Shown here piece by piece: positions 40,950 through 50,023 of a stretch of 64,000 nucleotides of DNA (position 1 is the first letter of the stretch; each line of letters opens with the position of its first letter). The position numbers and the translations under genes were made by a program. This stretch comes from Fundicoccus culcitae (lineage in GTDB: Bacteria > Bacillota > Bacilli > Lactobacillales > Aerococcaceae): the NCBI RefSeq assembly GCF_024661895.1, contig NZ_CP102453.1:2852001-2916000 (forward strand). The letters run 5' to 3'. Below the pieces are notes generated by a model that made no database searches, was not told the DNA's origin, and saw nothing but the letters and a program-made list of their open reading frames with translations.

Positions 40950-42587
40950 TTAAATCCCATCCACAATGGCTTGTAATTTCTCAGACACTTCTGCTGGCAG
41001 AGGGTGGTCAGGTTCTTTCGCTGTGACGGTGTTATTGATAAAGTCTAAGCGGACTTCCATGGCTGAACGTAAGGCATCTTTATACTCACTATCTGTCGGG
41101 ATTTCATAGCCGTCAACGTTGAGATATTCAAATACGTCAATATAAGGAAAAGCTTCAAAATTGGCTGTCTTATCAACAATGGCTTCAATGATACCTAAAG
41201 TTACGGCAGGCGTGATATCTTTTCCTTGGAAGGAACCTGTATTAATGATATAGCAATCGACCTCACTTTTCGCAAATAAATCTTTAAAGCTTTGGTAATC
41301 TTCCACTAATGGGTAAACCCTGAATGGATTCGCATAGGGCTCAACAACAATTCCGGAGCGATCCTTCACATTTTCCGCACTCGAACGTTTAGTAACCAGT
41401 GTACAACCTAGCGTAGAGGCCACGACGGGGTCATTTATTTTGATGACTGGCGGTAAGGTTTCGTCTTTCATAATCCAAAAAATGGAATTAATCGGTTCGT
41501 CAATTTTATCCACACGATTAGGTGTACTATAGCGCGATTTGACGGTACGCCCATTACCGTTGCGTAAATCCTCAGTTAACAGTACACGTTCATGGTCTTC
41601 GTTTAAAGTCACCGCCACATTTTGAACCGTAAGGAAAAATTCTTGCTCCACATGGTCAGTCGGATAATCATTGGTTTTATCAAAATAGGCTGGTTCTAAA
41701 GCAATCGAATTTCCTGAATCTTTGTGGATAATAAATGCATCATCGTGTAACACTTGAATATCATATTTACCTTCATGTTTTGCATGGGTTAAGGTTGACT
41801 TACCTGAACCAGATAAGCCAAAGAAGGAGGTTACATAGGGATCTTGGCCTTCTTTTCTAAAAATCTTCAAACCACCATGACAAGCAACATAATTATTGCG
41901 CGCAGCTGTTGCCCAAGCTAAGGTTAAGGTGCCTTTTTTAATCTCGCCAAAATATTGCATGCCTAAAACAATGGCTACATTTTGTGCGGGGTCAAAAATC
42001 GCTAAACCATCTGGATAATCTGGGTGCTTCCAATCAGGATTAAAATACAAATAAATATCTGTTTCATTATAGCTTTTTGATTGGTCGTAGCGAGTTTGAT
42101 ACTCATCGTTCATAATTTGGAAATTCAGTAACCACGAATATAAATTGTCAGCGTAAGTTTCTGGCATCATAATATGGGCTTCAACCATAAAATCTTCTTC
42201 TAAACCAACAATCGCACGACCACTAATAAATGGCTCTGTCTGTCCAGCATACAAGGCATCCATGACTATCGGATAAAGAGCATCTGCCTCCCCATTATCT
42301 TGTCCGAGGATTCTACGTGCAGCTGCAGTTCGTCCAACGACACGATGACCGTTGTTTAGTATAACCTTTGTATCGGGATTTAAGCCTAGCTCTTCAGCAT
42401 GACTAATTGTGTGATCTAAAACAATTGTATTGGGTAACGTGGAGGCTCGCTCATAAGCTTCTTGAATCGTATTGACAGGAGTGACATTGTTAGCATAAAA
42501 TGCCGTTTCAACTAATGACTTCATACGTGAGAACATGGGATTATTGCGACGAATTTCTGTTTCTGGAAATGTTTGAATAGTAGCCAT
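40950..42587 (-). CDS. pckA: Phosphoenolpyruvate carboxykinase (ATP)
   Basis: Interconverts oxaloacetate plus ATP with phosphoenolpyruvate, CO2 and ADP in the cytoplasm. 545 residues, family size. The kinase-1a loop [10 protein letters not shown] is intact; upstream RNNYVACHGG and downstream DDAFIIHKDSG and LTEDLRNGNGR are family blocks around the metal and substrate sites. Monocistronic, with a terminator shared with the convergent LPXTG gene. Confidence 0.95.
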   Translation of the reverse strand: MATIQTFPETEIRRNNPMFSRMKSLVETAFYANNVTPVNTIQEAYERASTLPNTIVLDHTISHAEELGLNPDTKVILNNGHRVVGRTAAARRILGQDNGEADALYPIVMDALYAGQTEPFISGRAIVGLEEDFMVEAHIMMPETYADNLYSWLLNFQIMNDEYQTRYDQSKSYNETDIYLYFNPDWKHPDYPDGLAIFDPAQNVAIVLGMQYFGEIKKGTLTLAWATAARNNYVACHGGLKIFRKEGQDPYVTSFFGLSGSGKSTLTHAKHEGKYDIQVLHDDAFIIHKDSGNSIALEPAYFDKTNDYPTDHVEQEFFLTVQNVAVTLNEDHERVLLTEDLRNGNGRTVKSRYSTPNRVDKIDEPINSIFWIMKDETLPPVIKINDPVVASTLGCTLVTKRSSAENVKDRSGIVVEPYANPFRVYPLVEDYQSFKDLFAKSEVDCYIINTGSFQGKDITPAVTLGIIEAIVDKTANFEAFPYIDVFEYLNVDGYEIPTDSEYKDALRSAMEVRLDFINNTVTAKEPDHPLPAEVSEKLQAIVDGI

Positions 42588-42748
42588 TAAATCAACATCC
42601 TTTCTTTTATACGTCTATTTTATCAATAAAACGCTTACTATGAAATAGTTTATTGATATCTTTTCACTAAATAATGAAAAAGATTAAAACTGATTCAATA
42701 AATGATATACTATATTTTGTTCGTATATAAGAAGAGGAGATAGACTTT

Positions 42749-43933
42749 ATGACAAAGTTAACATACAAAGATACCTTAAGAGCAAGTTATTTAGGCTATG
42801 TGACGCAAGCTATTGTAAATAATTTTGCGCCTTTACTTTTTCTAATTTTTCAAGAACAATTCGGCATTCCCTTAGAACAAATCACTTTATTGATTACCCT
42901 AAATTTTCTGGTGCAATTAGTTGTTGATATGCTAGCTGCTAAATATGTGGATCGTATTGGGAATAAAGTGAGTGTCGTTGCCGCGCAAGTATTGGCTGGG
43001 ATTGGACTTGCAGGCTTGGCTTTATTTCCAGCTTTATTCACGAATGCTTTTCATGGTTTGCTATTGGCGGTTGTTATTTATGGTATGGGTGGGGGACTCT
43101 TGGAAGTGCTATTGAGTCCAATCGTTGAAGCTGTTCCAACTGAAAATAAAGCGGGTAATATGAGCATCCTGCATTCGTTTTACTGTTGGGGGACCATGTT
43201 TGTTATTATTGTTTCAACCTTATTTCTATTCTTCTTTGGGCAAGACACTTGGCCAATCTTAGCCATTATTTGGGCTATCTTTGCTTTTGGCAATGGTATT
43301 TATTATTATTTTGTCCCGATAAATGTTTTGGTTGAAGAGGAAGAAAGACTACCTTTAGCTAGTCTGCTAACATTCAAATCTTTCTGGTTATTTTGCTTAT
43401 TGATGTTTGCAGCAGGGGCATCCGAACAGGCTGTGATGCAATGGGCTTCAGCATTTGTCGAAAGTGGTCTGGGTATAAGCAAAACGTTAGGCGACTTATT
43501 AGGACCAACGATGTTTGCTTTATTTATGGGGATTGCGCGTTTGTTATATGCCAAATATAGCCAAAAAATTGATATCGTCCAAGCTATCTTTTGGAGCAGT
43601 CTTCTGTGTGTTTTTGCTTATTTAACCATTGCTTTTGCACCCCATCCAACCATTGCCTTAATTGGCTGTGCTTTAACGGGCTTTTCAGTGGGTATTTTGT
43701 GGCCGGGTGTTTTCTCGATGGCTGCGGTTCCTTTCCGCCATGCCGGCACGGCCATTTTTGCGATCTTAGCCTTAGCAGGCGATGTCGGTGCCGCTACGGG
43801 TCCAACAATCGTTGGATTTGTTGCCAGTCAGTTTAATAACCAATTGGAATATGGCTTTTTAGTTGCCACTATCCTTCCTTTATCGCTTGTGTTACTAAGT
43901 GGGCTTTATCAAAAATGCAGAAAAACCACCTAA
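42749..43933 (+). CDS. MFS transporter, possible sugar permease
   Basis: Major facilitator protein of 394 residues with about 12 hydrophobic segments. The loop after helix 2 (AKYVDRIGNKVS) is the MFS motif A equivalent. AGAGGAG lies upstream of the ATG. The layout (short loops, GMGGGLLEVLLSPIVEAVP) resembles FucP/GlcP-like sugar:H+ symporters. It lies about 115 bases ahead of the GH112 phosphorylase gene, so it may import the disaccharide or a product; substrate not determined. Confidence 0.8.
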   Translation: MTKLTYKDTLRASYLGYVTQAIVNNFAPLLFLIFQEQFGIPLEQITLLITLNFLVQLVVDMLAAKYVDRIGNKVSVVAAQVLAGIGLAGLALFPALFTNAFHGLLLAVVIYGMGGGLLEVLLSPIVEAVPTENKAGNMSILHSFYCWGTMFVIIVSTLFLFFFGQDTWPILAIIWAIFAFGNGIYYYFVPINVLVEEEERLPLASLLTFKSFWLFCLLMFAAGASEQAVMQWASAFVESGLGISKTLGDLLGPTMFALFMGIARLLYAKYSQKIDIVQAIFWSSLLCVFAYLTIAFAPHPTIALIGCALTGFSVGILWPGVFSMAAVPFRHAGTAIFAILALAGDVGAATGPTIVGFVASQFNNQLEYGFLVATILPLSLVLLSGLYQKCRKTT

Positions 43934-44020
43934 AAAAAATGCAATTATTACTTAAGATTTCATTATGTTAGTGAATCCGTTTACGCTAAAATATATGTGA
44001 GTGGCTTTTGCGTAACAAAA

Positions 44021-44035
44021 GCAGTGATATTTATT
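44021..44035 (-). repeat. 15-bp dispersed motif, exact copy before the GH112 gene
   Basis: GCAGTGATATTTATT (reverse complement of AATAAATATCACTGC), ending directly ahead of the ribosome site of the phosphorylase gene. A GCTTTTG/CAAAAGC hairpin lies immediately upstream. Confidence 0.7.
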
Positions 44036-44050
44036 ATGGGAGGTTTTGGA

Positions 44051-46222
44051 TTGGAAAAGAAAAAAGGGCGCGTGACGTTACCGAGTGAAAATAATTTTTT
44101 AGCTGAGACAAAAGAGCTGTTGGAGCGCTGGGGTGCGGATGCGATTCGGGATTCCGACGGGACTAAATTGGACGAAGCGGTCAAAGATTTAGATGCAAAA
44201 ATATATACGACTTACTTTGTGGCTCGCAATCATAATGATTTTATTGAAGAACATATGGAGGAAGTGCAGCAACTCTATTTGATGTCTCAATTTAATACCG
44301 CCACTTCAACCGAACTAACGATTGACTTCATGAAAGGTTACTTTACGGAACAAATAACGCCGGATTATCGACATGACCCTAAAGTGTGGTGGGAAGTGAT
44401 TGATCGGACGGCGGCAACGGTTGTCGATTCGCAAAGCTGGGAAATTGATCAAAATAAGCATACGTTGACAATCAAAGCTGCGGAACCTTTCCATGAATAT
44501 ACGGTTTCATTTCTTGTTTATAAAATTTGGGATCCTACGCAAATGTATAATCACATTACCAATAATTGGGGTGACTCCGTTCCGCATGATATACCGTTTG
44601 ATGTGCGACAACCGCATTCCAATAAATACATGGCCGATACCTTAAGAGCCTTTTGTGAAAATAACCCTAAAACCGATGTGGTGCGTTTTACCACGTTTTT
44701 CTATCACTTCACGCTTGTTTTTAATGATTTAGCCAAAGAAAAGTTTGTGGATTGGTTTGGTTACGGGGCGTCCGTTTCGCCGGCTGCTTTCCAAGCTTTT
44801 GAGGCAGAAAAAGGTTATCGTTTGCGTCCGGAAGATATTGTTGATCAAGGTTATTATAATACTGCTTTTCGAGTGCCAACCAAGGCTTATTTGGATTATG
44901 TTGATTTTATTAGCCGATTTGTGGCTAAAGAGGCCAAAAAACTAGTTGATATTGTGCATGAATATGGCAAGGAAGCGATGATGTTTTTAGGGGATAACTG
45001 GATTGGGACGGAGCCATATGGCAAATATTTCCAGGAAATTGGGCTAGATGCTGTAGTTGGGTCTGTCGGTGGTGGTGCTACTTTGCGTATGATTGCGGAT
45101 ATTCCCCATGTGAAATATACCGAAGGACGCTTTTTACCGTACTTCTTCCCAGACACCTTTTATGAGGGCAATGATCCAACCATCGAAGCCATTGAAAATT
45201 GGACGACGGCGCGTCGGGCACTGATGCGTAATCCAGTCGATCGGATTGGTTACGGAGGCTATCTGAGTCTTGCCTATAAATTCCCTAAATTCGTTGATTA
45301 CATTGAACAGGTAACGGATGAATTTCGTACCATTTATGATGTTGTCAAAGGAAGCAAACCTTATACAGGCTTGAAGGTGGCGGTGTTGAACGCTTGGGGT
45401 AAATTACGCTCATGGCAAACGCATATGGTAGCCCATGCTTTACCTTATAAGCAAATTTATTCTTACTTAGGCACTTTGGAGATTCTTAGTGGGGCTGCGG
45501 TTGAAGTAGTATTTATTAGTTTTGAGGATGTTATTAATGAAGGCGTCCCTACAGATGTTGATGTTATCATTAACGCCGGGGATGCTGAGACGGCATTTTC
45601 GGGCGGGGAGCATTGGAAAAATCCTGCGCTTGTGGCTGCTATCCGGCAATTTGTTTATCAAGGTGGAGGTTTTGTTGGTGTTGGGGAACCGACCGCTTAT
45701 CAACATCAAGGCCGCTATTTCCAACTGGCGGATGTCCTGGGCGTGGATAAGGAACGCGGTTTTGCCTTATCAACCGACAAATACTATACACAAGTGGTTG
45801 ACCACCATTTCATCACGGCTGATGTGGCTGATCCCAATCAGTTGGATTTTGGAGAGTCCATGCACAATATTTATGCTTTGGATGAAAAAACCGAAATTCT
45901 TCAATACGCCAACGGTGAAATTCATTTATCGGCGCATCCTTATGGACAAGGTCGCGGGGTCTATCTAGCCGGTATTCCATATTCTGCTGAAAATACGCGT
46001 CTTTTCATGCGCGCCCTTTACTATGCGGCTAACAAAGAGGCGGCTTTTATGACCTGGCAAAGTAGTAATATTCATATCGAGGTGCATGCTTATCCAGAAA
46101 AAGGTGTCTATGCCTTAGTTAATAATACCAATACCATTCAGCCGGCGACAATTTATGACGGACAGCAAAAGGAACAACAAGTCACTTTAGAGCCCAATGA
46201 AATCCGTTGGAAGACCATTTAA
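44051..46222 (+). CDS. lnpA: GH112 1,3-beta-galactosyl-N-acetylhexosamine phosphorylase
   Basis: Phosphorolyses galacto-N-biose or lacto-N-biose to galactose-1-phosphate and N-acetylhexosamine, in the cytoplasm. 723 residues from a TTG codon with GGGAGG upstream; the ATG at 44036 overlaps that site. The protein opens KKGRVTLPSENNFLAETKEL and continues RWGADAIRDSDGT, the hallmark N-terminus of GH112; DVVRFTTFFYHF, FLGDNWIGTEPYG and GYGGYLSLA are further family blocks. No signal peptide. Followed 16 bases later by a ROK kinase. Suggests use of mucin O-glycan or milk-type glycan disaccharides. Confidence 0.93.
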   Translation: MEKKKGRVTLPSENNFLAETKELLERWGADAIRDSDGTKLDEAVKDLDAKIYTTYFVARNHNDFIEEHMEEVQQLYLMSQFNTATSTELTIDFMKGYFTEQITPDYRHDPKVWWEVIDRTAATVVDSQSWEIDQNKHTLTIKAAEPFHEYTVSFLVYKIWDPTQMYNHITNNWGDSVPHDIPFDVRQPHSNKYMADTLRAFCENNPKTDVVRFTTFFYHFTLVFNDLAKEKFVDWFGYGASVSPAAFQAFEAEKGYRLRPEDIVDQGYYNTAFRVPTKAYLDYVDFISRFVAKEAKKLVDIVHEYGKEAMMFLGDNWIGTEPYGKYFQEIGLDAVVGSVGGGATLRMIADIPHVKYTEGRFLPYFFPDTFYEGNDPTIEAIENWTTARRALMRNPVDRIGYGGYLSLAYKFPKFVDYIEQVTDEFRTIYDVVKGSKPYTGLKVAVLNAWGKLRSWQTHMVAHALPYKQIYSYLGTLEILSGAAVEVVFISFEDVINEGVPTDVDVIINAGDAETAFSGGEHWKNPALVAAIRQFVYQGGGFVGVGEPTAYQHQGRYFQLADVLGVDKERGFALSTDKYYTQVVDHHFITADVADPNQLDFGESMHNIYALDEKTEILQYANGEIHLSAHPYGQGRGVYLAGIPYSAENTRLFMRALYYAANKEAAFMTWQSSNIHIEVHAYPEKGVYALVNNTNTIQPATIYDGQQKEQQVTLEPNEIRWKTI

Positions 46223-46238
46223 CGAAAGGAGAATTCTC

Positions 46239-47144
46239 ATGCAAATAAATACCTCTGCTTGGGCGATTGGTGTGGATATTGGCGGGACAAAAATTGCCGC
46301 TGCCTTAATCGATGATAAAGGCGCTATCCATCACCGCCAACAAATAAAAACACCGACCCAATCAGCCGAAACGCTTTTTAAGGCAGTTGTAAAAAGCATT
46401 CAAACCGTGCTTGATAACGCACAACTACAAGTAAGCGATATTCAAGGCATTGGATTAGGTGTGCCAGGTAAAGTGGATATTCATAATGGAATAGCTGTTT
46501 ACCAAAACAATTTACCTTGGGGTAATTTCCCAGTTGTGGCTAGACTTCAAGCCGTTTTCCCTGATACGAAGATTGCGATTGATAACGACGTAAAAGTCGC
46601 CGCTTACGCTGAATATCGCGCAGCAGCTTTGGGAGAGGATGAGATATTTACTTATTTGACGATTTCAACGGGGATTGCCAGTACAACGATCGTTAACAAT
46701 CAAATTTTACGTGGGGCAGGTTTTGCAGGTGAAGTCGGCTTTCTTCCAATCAATTTCGCCAAACCCTACCATACTTTAGAGAACAACGCAGCTGGTCCTG
46801 GAATTGAGTCAAGAGCTCGTATCATTTATGGTAATAAGCGGTTGACCACGGCGGATGTGTTTTCAGATTGGGCAACGGAGGTTGAACCCGGCTATACAAT
46901 TGTTGAGAAGACTATTTCTGACGTCGCTTTAGCTGTTTACTCGATGATTTGTTTTTTAGATCCCACAGCGATTACGCTTGGTGGTAGTGTGACATTAAAA
47001 AACCCCACCTACCTTCAATCCTTAAATAAATATCTCCTTAAATGGTTGCACCCGGAACAAATGCATATTATTTCACGCTTGTCGCTATCTACGATGGGGA
47101 GTGACAATGGGTTAATTGGGGCTGCGTGGTTGGTGATGTCGTAG
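46239..47144 (+). CDS. ROK family sugar kinase
   Basis: Probable cytoplasmic kinase for glucose or N-acetylhexosamine. 301 residues from the ATG with AAAGGAG upstream. The ATP motif IGVDIGGTKIAA and catalytic NDVKVAAYAE region are present, as is a GEVGF segment. The cysteine zinc motif CXCGXXGCXE usual in ROK proteins is missing; its position reads HTLENNAAGPGIESRA. The first codons (QINTSA) coincide with a near copy of the dispersed 15-bp motif. As partner of the GH112 enzyme it likely phosphorylates the released GlcNAc or GalNAc; that is inference. Confidence 0.85.
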   Translation: MQINTSAWAIGVDIGGTKIAAALIDDKGAIHHRQQIKTPTQSAETLFKAVVKSIQTVLDNAQLQVSDIQGIGLGVPGKVDIHNGIAVYQNNLPWGNFPVVARLQAVFPDTKIAIDNDVKVAAYAEYRAAALGEDEIFTYLTISTGIASTTIVNNQILRGAGFAGEVGFLPINFAKPYHTLENNAAGPGIESRARIIYGNKRLTTADVFSDWATEVEPGYTIVEKTISDVALAVYSMICFLDPTAITLGGSVTLKNPTYLQSLNKYLLKWLHPEQMHIISRLSLSTMGSDNGLIGAAWLVMS

Positions 47145-47284
47145 GGTAGGTAGGTTTTATGGTTCGATTAATCGCAATATCCTAATATTTATTTAATTCT
47201 TTGTTTGATTCGGACTAATTAAAGAGGAATCTGCTATAATTAGATCAACAAAAATAAGAATTAAGTGAGGTGATAAGCTTAACC

Positions 47285-48454
47285 ATGCGACAATCCTTCC
47301 AAAAAATGGTGTCTAAAATATTGTTAGTGGTGGTTGTTTTAATGGGGTTTGTTCACGTGCCTTCCATCAAGGCGCATAACACTGCTGATGGTTTTATTAA
47401 TCAATTGGATCTTGAGCAGACCATCGATGCGAACATTCCAACGAATGATTTAGAATATTTAATAAGTGAGTTGAAGAAATTAAACCAGTTAGATAATTAT
47501 CGAATTGATTATATGTTAACCAATAATCGCAACAATAAACGAATGACCCATCTGGTTTTATATGGGGATGAAGAAGAAAATATTGAAGCCACCTTTAACT
47601 TTTACAATGATAATTTTTATCCAAATTCTTATCAATTACAGTTATTAGGCTTCAATAATTTTGAATTAGCGTATATTAATCAATTTGGTTTTTTAGATTC
47701 GTTAGCGTTTTTCAATAAACCACATTTTCCTTTTGATTTTGATGAGTCCTTAACGGAATATCAGGATTACATGCTTGAAGTGGAAGTAATCAATCGGAAT
47801 AATTTAGATAGTCCTCTGTTGGAGCAATTATTATTATTACCCGACTTTGATAAATTAAGTCAGGTTTCTCCATCAATGGTTCATCGAATTGATGATTATT
47901 ATATCTTAAACTTAGAGCGTTTAGAAATTCCGGATCTTTTGATGCGGGGACACGATCTATTGAATCAAAAAATCAATTCGTCGATAACAGTAAATAATAA
48001 TTCATCAAATTCTCAATTATACGATGTCGTCTTGAGCAATAGCTTAGACTTGTCTGTTCAAAATCGGGGGTTAGACTTTGAACTGAATTATGAAACGCAA
48101 TTGTCGGACGATTTGTTGCCAAGTTACTATTACCCGGAAGAATATAATTCAGTTAATCGGGTAAACACAGAATTATATGTTAAAACCTCTGATATTATCG
48201 ATAAGATAACTAACGTCCGCATCACTTACAATGAGCGCACTCAACGTTTTCATATCACTTTGTTAGGAATTACCGAGAATTTCAATTTGAATTTATTCAC
48301 CTCTGATTCAGCTAACTTTAGGTCATACGAGTTTCAAATTGACTACATCATTCAACCCTCAGACTATCAGCTGGCTGAATTAGACGACTTTCAACGAATG
48401 AGTGAAAAAGAATTCAATTTTATTTTGACTAATAAGATAAATGAAGTTGAATAA
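47285..48454 (+). CDS. Secreted protein of unknown function
   Basis: Not recognised. 389 residues from ATG 47285 (GAGGTG about 13 bases upstream; a GTG at 47270 overlaps it). An N-terminal signal peptide (about 1-29, VLMGFVHVPSIKAHN) has no lipobox cysteine. The rest is acidic and Asn/Leu/Tyr-rich with alternating hydrophobic residues suggesting beta structure, and has no obvious repeats, wall anchor or catalytic motif. A TATAAT lies at 47235-47240. Monocistronic, followed by a terminator, then hairpin arrays. Confidence 0.65.
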   Translation: MRQSFQKMVSKILLVVVVLMGFVHVPSIKAHNTADGFINQLDLEQTIDANIPTNDLEYLISELKKLNQLDNYRIDYMLTNNRNNKRMTHLVLYGDEEENIEATFNFYNDNFYPNSYQLQLLGFNNFELAYINQFGFLDSLAFFNKPHFPFDFDESLTEYQDYMLEVEVINRNNLDSPLLEQLLLLPDFDKLSQVSPSMVHRIDDYYILNLERLEIPDLLMRGHDLLNQKINSSITVNNNSSNSQLYDVVLSNSLDLSVQNRGLDFELNYETQLSDDLLPSYYYPEEYNSVNRVNTELYVKTSDIIDKITNVRITYNERTQRFHITLLGITENFNLNLFTSDSANFRSYEFQIDYIIQPSDYQLAELDDFQRMSEKEFNFILTNKINEVE

Positions 48455-48477
48455 AGTGGCTGGATTAACAGATAAAT

Positions 48478-48516
48478 AAGAGACTGTCTCCTGAAAAAAA
48501 GGCGACAGTCTCTTTT
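48478..48516 (+). terminator. Terminator of the secreted protein gene
   Basis: AAGAGACTGTC pairs with GACAGTCTCTTTT across an A-rich loop. Confidence 0.88.
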
Positions 48517-48549
48517 GTGTTTTGTAGGATGGAGGGGGAGTATTATTGT

Positions 48550-48672
48550 TTGGTCACGCGACAAGTTTGTTGGAGTTTGTCGCGCGGTGATTGAGCGCGA
48601 GACAAGATTAGATGGGTTTGTCGCGCGGTGATTGAGCGCGAGACAAGATTAGATGAAGCTGTCGCGCGCTAT
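48550..48672. repeat. Tandem hairpin array, 3 units of 41 bp
   Basis: TTTGTCGCGC or its variant recurs at 48576, 48617 and 48658. Each unit pairs GCGCGA(G)ACAA with TTTGTCGCGC, with GATTAGATG in the loop and GGTGATTGA as spacer. Confidence 0.88.
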
Positions 48673-48744
48673 CGCTTTTTCCCTACAGTTTGCGTTAGTG
48701 GGAAGTAAAAAACCGGTGATTGGATAAGTAGTTTCTTATATTTT

Positions 48745-48830
48745 GATTTGCCGGACGTCGATTTCCACTGAAAGCCGGCAAATGATTTTGGCGGACGTCG
48801 ATGGGAAAAAAAAGCCGGCAAGTGGGTTGA
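48745..48830. repeat. Hairpin pair, 2 units of 40 bp, in composite element copy B
   Basis: CGGACGTCGAT occurs at 48752 and 48792, 40 bp apart; each lies in a hairpin closed by GCCGG or GGCGG and CCGGC arms. The flanks (ACCGGTGATT on the left, GGAAGAGTGAAATGACGAG on the right) match the tail of copy A in inverted orientation. Confidence 0.82.
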
Positions 48831-48867
48831 GCAGTTGGAAGAGTGAAATGACGAGCCCCCGCCCCCC

Positions 48868-49102
48868 GCCAAACGGCGCCTCATTTGGCGTTCGCCCGCG
48901 AATTCCCCGCCAAACGGGGTCTCATTTGGCGTTCACCCGCGAATTCCCCGCCAAACGGCGCTTCATTTGGCGTTCGCCCGCGAATTCCCCGCCAAACGGC
49001 GCTTCATTTGGCGTTCACTCGCGAATTCCCCGCCAAACGGCGCCTCATTTGGCGTTCACTCGCGAATTCCCCGCCAAACGGCGCTTCATTTGGCGTTCGC
49101 CT
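48868..49102. repeat. Tandem hairpin array, 6 units of 41 bp
   Basis: GCCAAACGG starts at 48868, 48909, 48950, 48991, 49032 and 49073. Each unit is CGCCAAA, a ten-base loop, TTTGGCG, then a CGCGAATTCCC spacer. This is the reverse complement of the array type at 27757. Frames through it read RIPRQTA/REFPAKRR/ANSPPNG in rotation and are not real genes. Confidence 0.93.
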
Positions 49103-49103
49103 T

Positions 49104-49257
49104 GGTGGCGAGGAGGTGCATGAGCTTCGCCATCAAACAGGGTAGGTGGCGAGGATGTACATAAGCTTCGCCATCAAGCAGGATAGGTGGCGAGGAAGAA
49201 CATAAGCTTCGCCACCAAGCAAGGAAAGGTGGCGAGGAGGTGCATGAGCTTCGCTGG
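49104..49257. repeat. Tandem hairpin array, 4 units of 41-42 bp
   Basis: GGTGGCGAGGA starts at 49104, 49145, 49186 and 49228. Each pairs GGCGA with TTCGCC around CATRAGC; spacer CAAGCAGGATA-like. One related unit is at 27724-27753 in inverted orientation. Confidence 0.88.
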
Positions 49258-49293
49258 CAAATTTAAAAAAATGAGGGGATGTCATATCAGACA

Positions 49294-49878
49294 TCAGCTT
49301 TCGTCATCTGTTTCCGTTTGTAGATAATTACTTGGGATGGCTTGGAGATGGGAGAGGTCTAAGTCGTGAATCGTGAAACGCATGCAGAGGTCGGCTAAGT
49401 CCTTGGGAGGCAAATTAAAGTCGTTATCAATCCATTCCGTTAACATATTAAAGACGCAGCCAATCATAGCGCGAGTAGAATAGCGTAAATTGATGTCGGT
49501 GATGTGGTTACAAAATGTTTGGTTTAAAATATCGAGTAAGAAGGTTGTGTGGGTTGACCGAATCAGCGTAATAACCACTTGATCTTCATATAAATATTGG
49601 AAAAGAAAATTCCAGAATGAATGAAAATCACCGGCTACTAAATACTTTCCGCCTTTTTCAAAGACGGCCATAAAGTAGCGGTCAAAGACTTCACGATGCA
49701 AGCCTTCCATTGATTCGTAATTACGGTAATAGGCCATACGTGAAACGCCAGCTTCTTGGGTTAATTGTGTGACACTTATTTCTTCAATTGTATAATCCTT
49801 TAGTAACTTTAACAGCGCAATTTGCAATGACTCTTTTGTTAATGAATTTGCTTCCTGATTATATGTATTTTTAACCAT
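49294..49878 (-). CDS. TetR family transcriptional regulator
   Basis: 194 residues, divergent from the gene at 50024. The N-terminal helix-turn-helix is at about 15-60 (LLKDYTIEEISVTQLTQEAGVSRMAYYRNYESMEGL). The C-terminal helical domain is of the DhaS-like/TetR_C_7-type (about 80-180). AAGGAG lies before the ATG. A perfect 18-bp palindrome lies in the divergent region and overlaps the promoter of the neighbouring operon, so it probably represses the methyltransferase-ABC exporter operon and possibly itself. Confidence 0.85.
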   Translation of the reverse strand: MVKNTYNQEANSLTKESLQIALLKLLKDYTIEEISVTQLTQEAGVSRMAYYRNYESMEGLHREVFDRYFMAVFEKGGKYLVAGDFHSFWNFLFQYLYEDQVVITLIRSTHTTFLLDILNQTFCNHITDINLRYSTRAMIGCVFNMLTEWIDNDFNLPPKDLADLCMRFTIHDLDLSHLQAIPSNYLQTETDDES

Positions 49879-49944
49879 CTTAAACGCTCCTTAAAAATCA
49901 GATGTATCAAACTAAGACGTTTTGTCACAGCTTATTAATTTTGT

Positions 49945-49981
49945 TTGAATATCTTTGGTTTAGGTGTTACTATTGTAACAC
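49945..49981 (+). promoter_or_regulatory. Promoter with 18-bp palindrome, probable TetR operator
   Basis: TTGAAT (49945-49950), 17-bp spacer, TACTAT (49968-49973). GTGTTACTATTGTAACAC (49964-49981) is an inverted repeat with perfect seven-base arms covering the -10, between the divergent tetR and the operon at 50024. Confidence 0.78.
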
Positions 49982-50023
49982 TGCATAGTAAAAGTGCAAG
50001 TTGGACTAAAAGGATGTCAGAAG

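Noticed and set aside
44021-44060. ATG at 44036 as start of the GH112 gene
   Set aside because: It lies inside the ribosome-binding region; the family N-terminus KKGRVTLP begins right after the TTG at 44051.
48743-49164. Overlapping open frames through the hairpin arrays
   Set aside because: A 41-bp repeat cycles through all frames, so open frames appear automatically; no ribosome sites or plausible domains.
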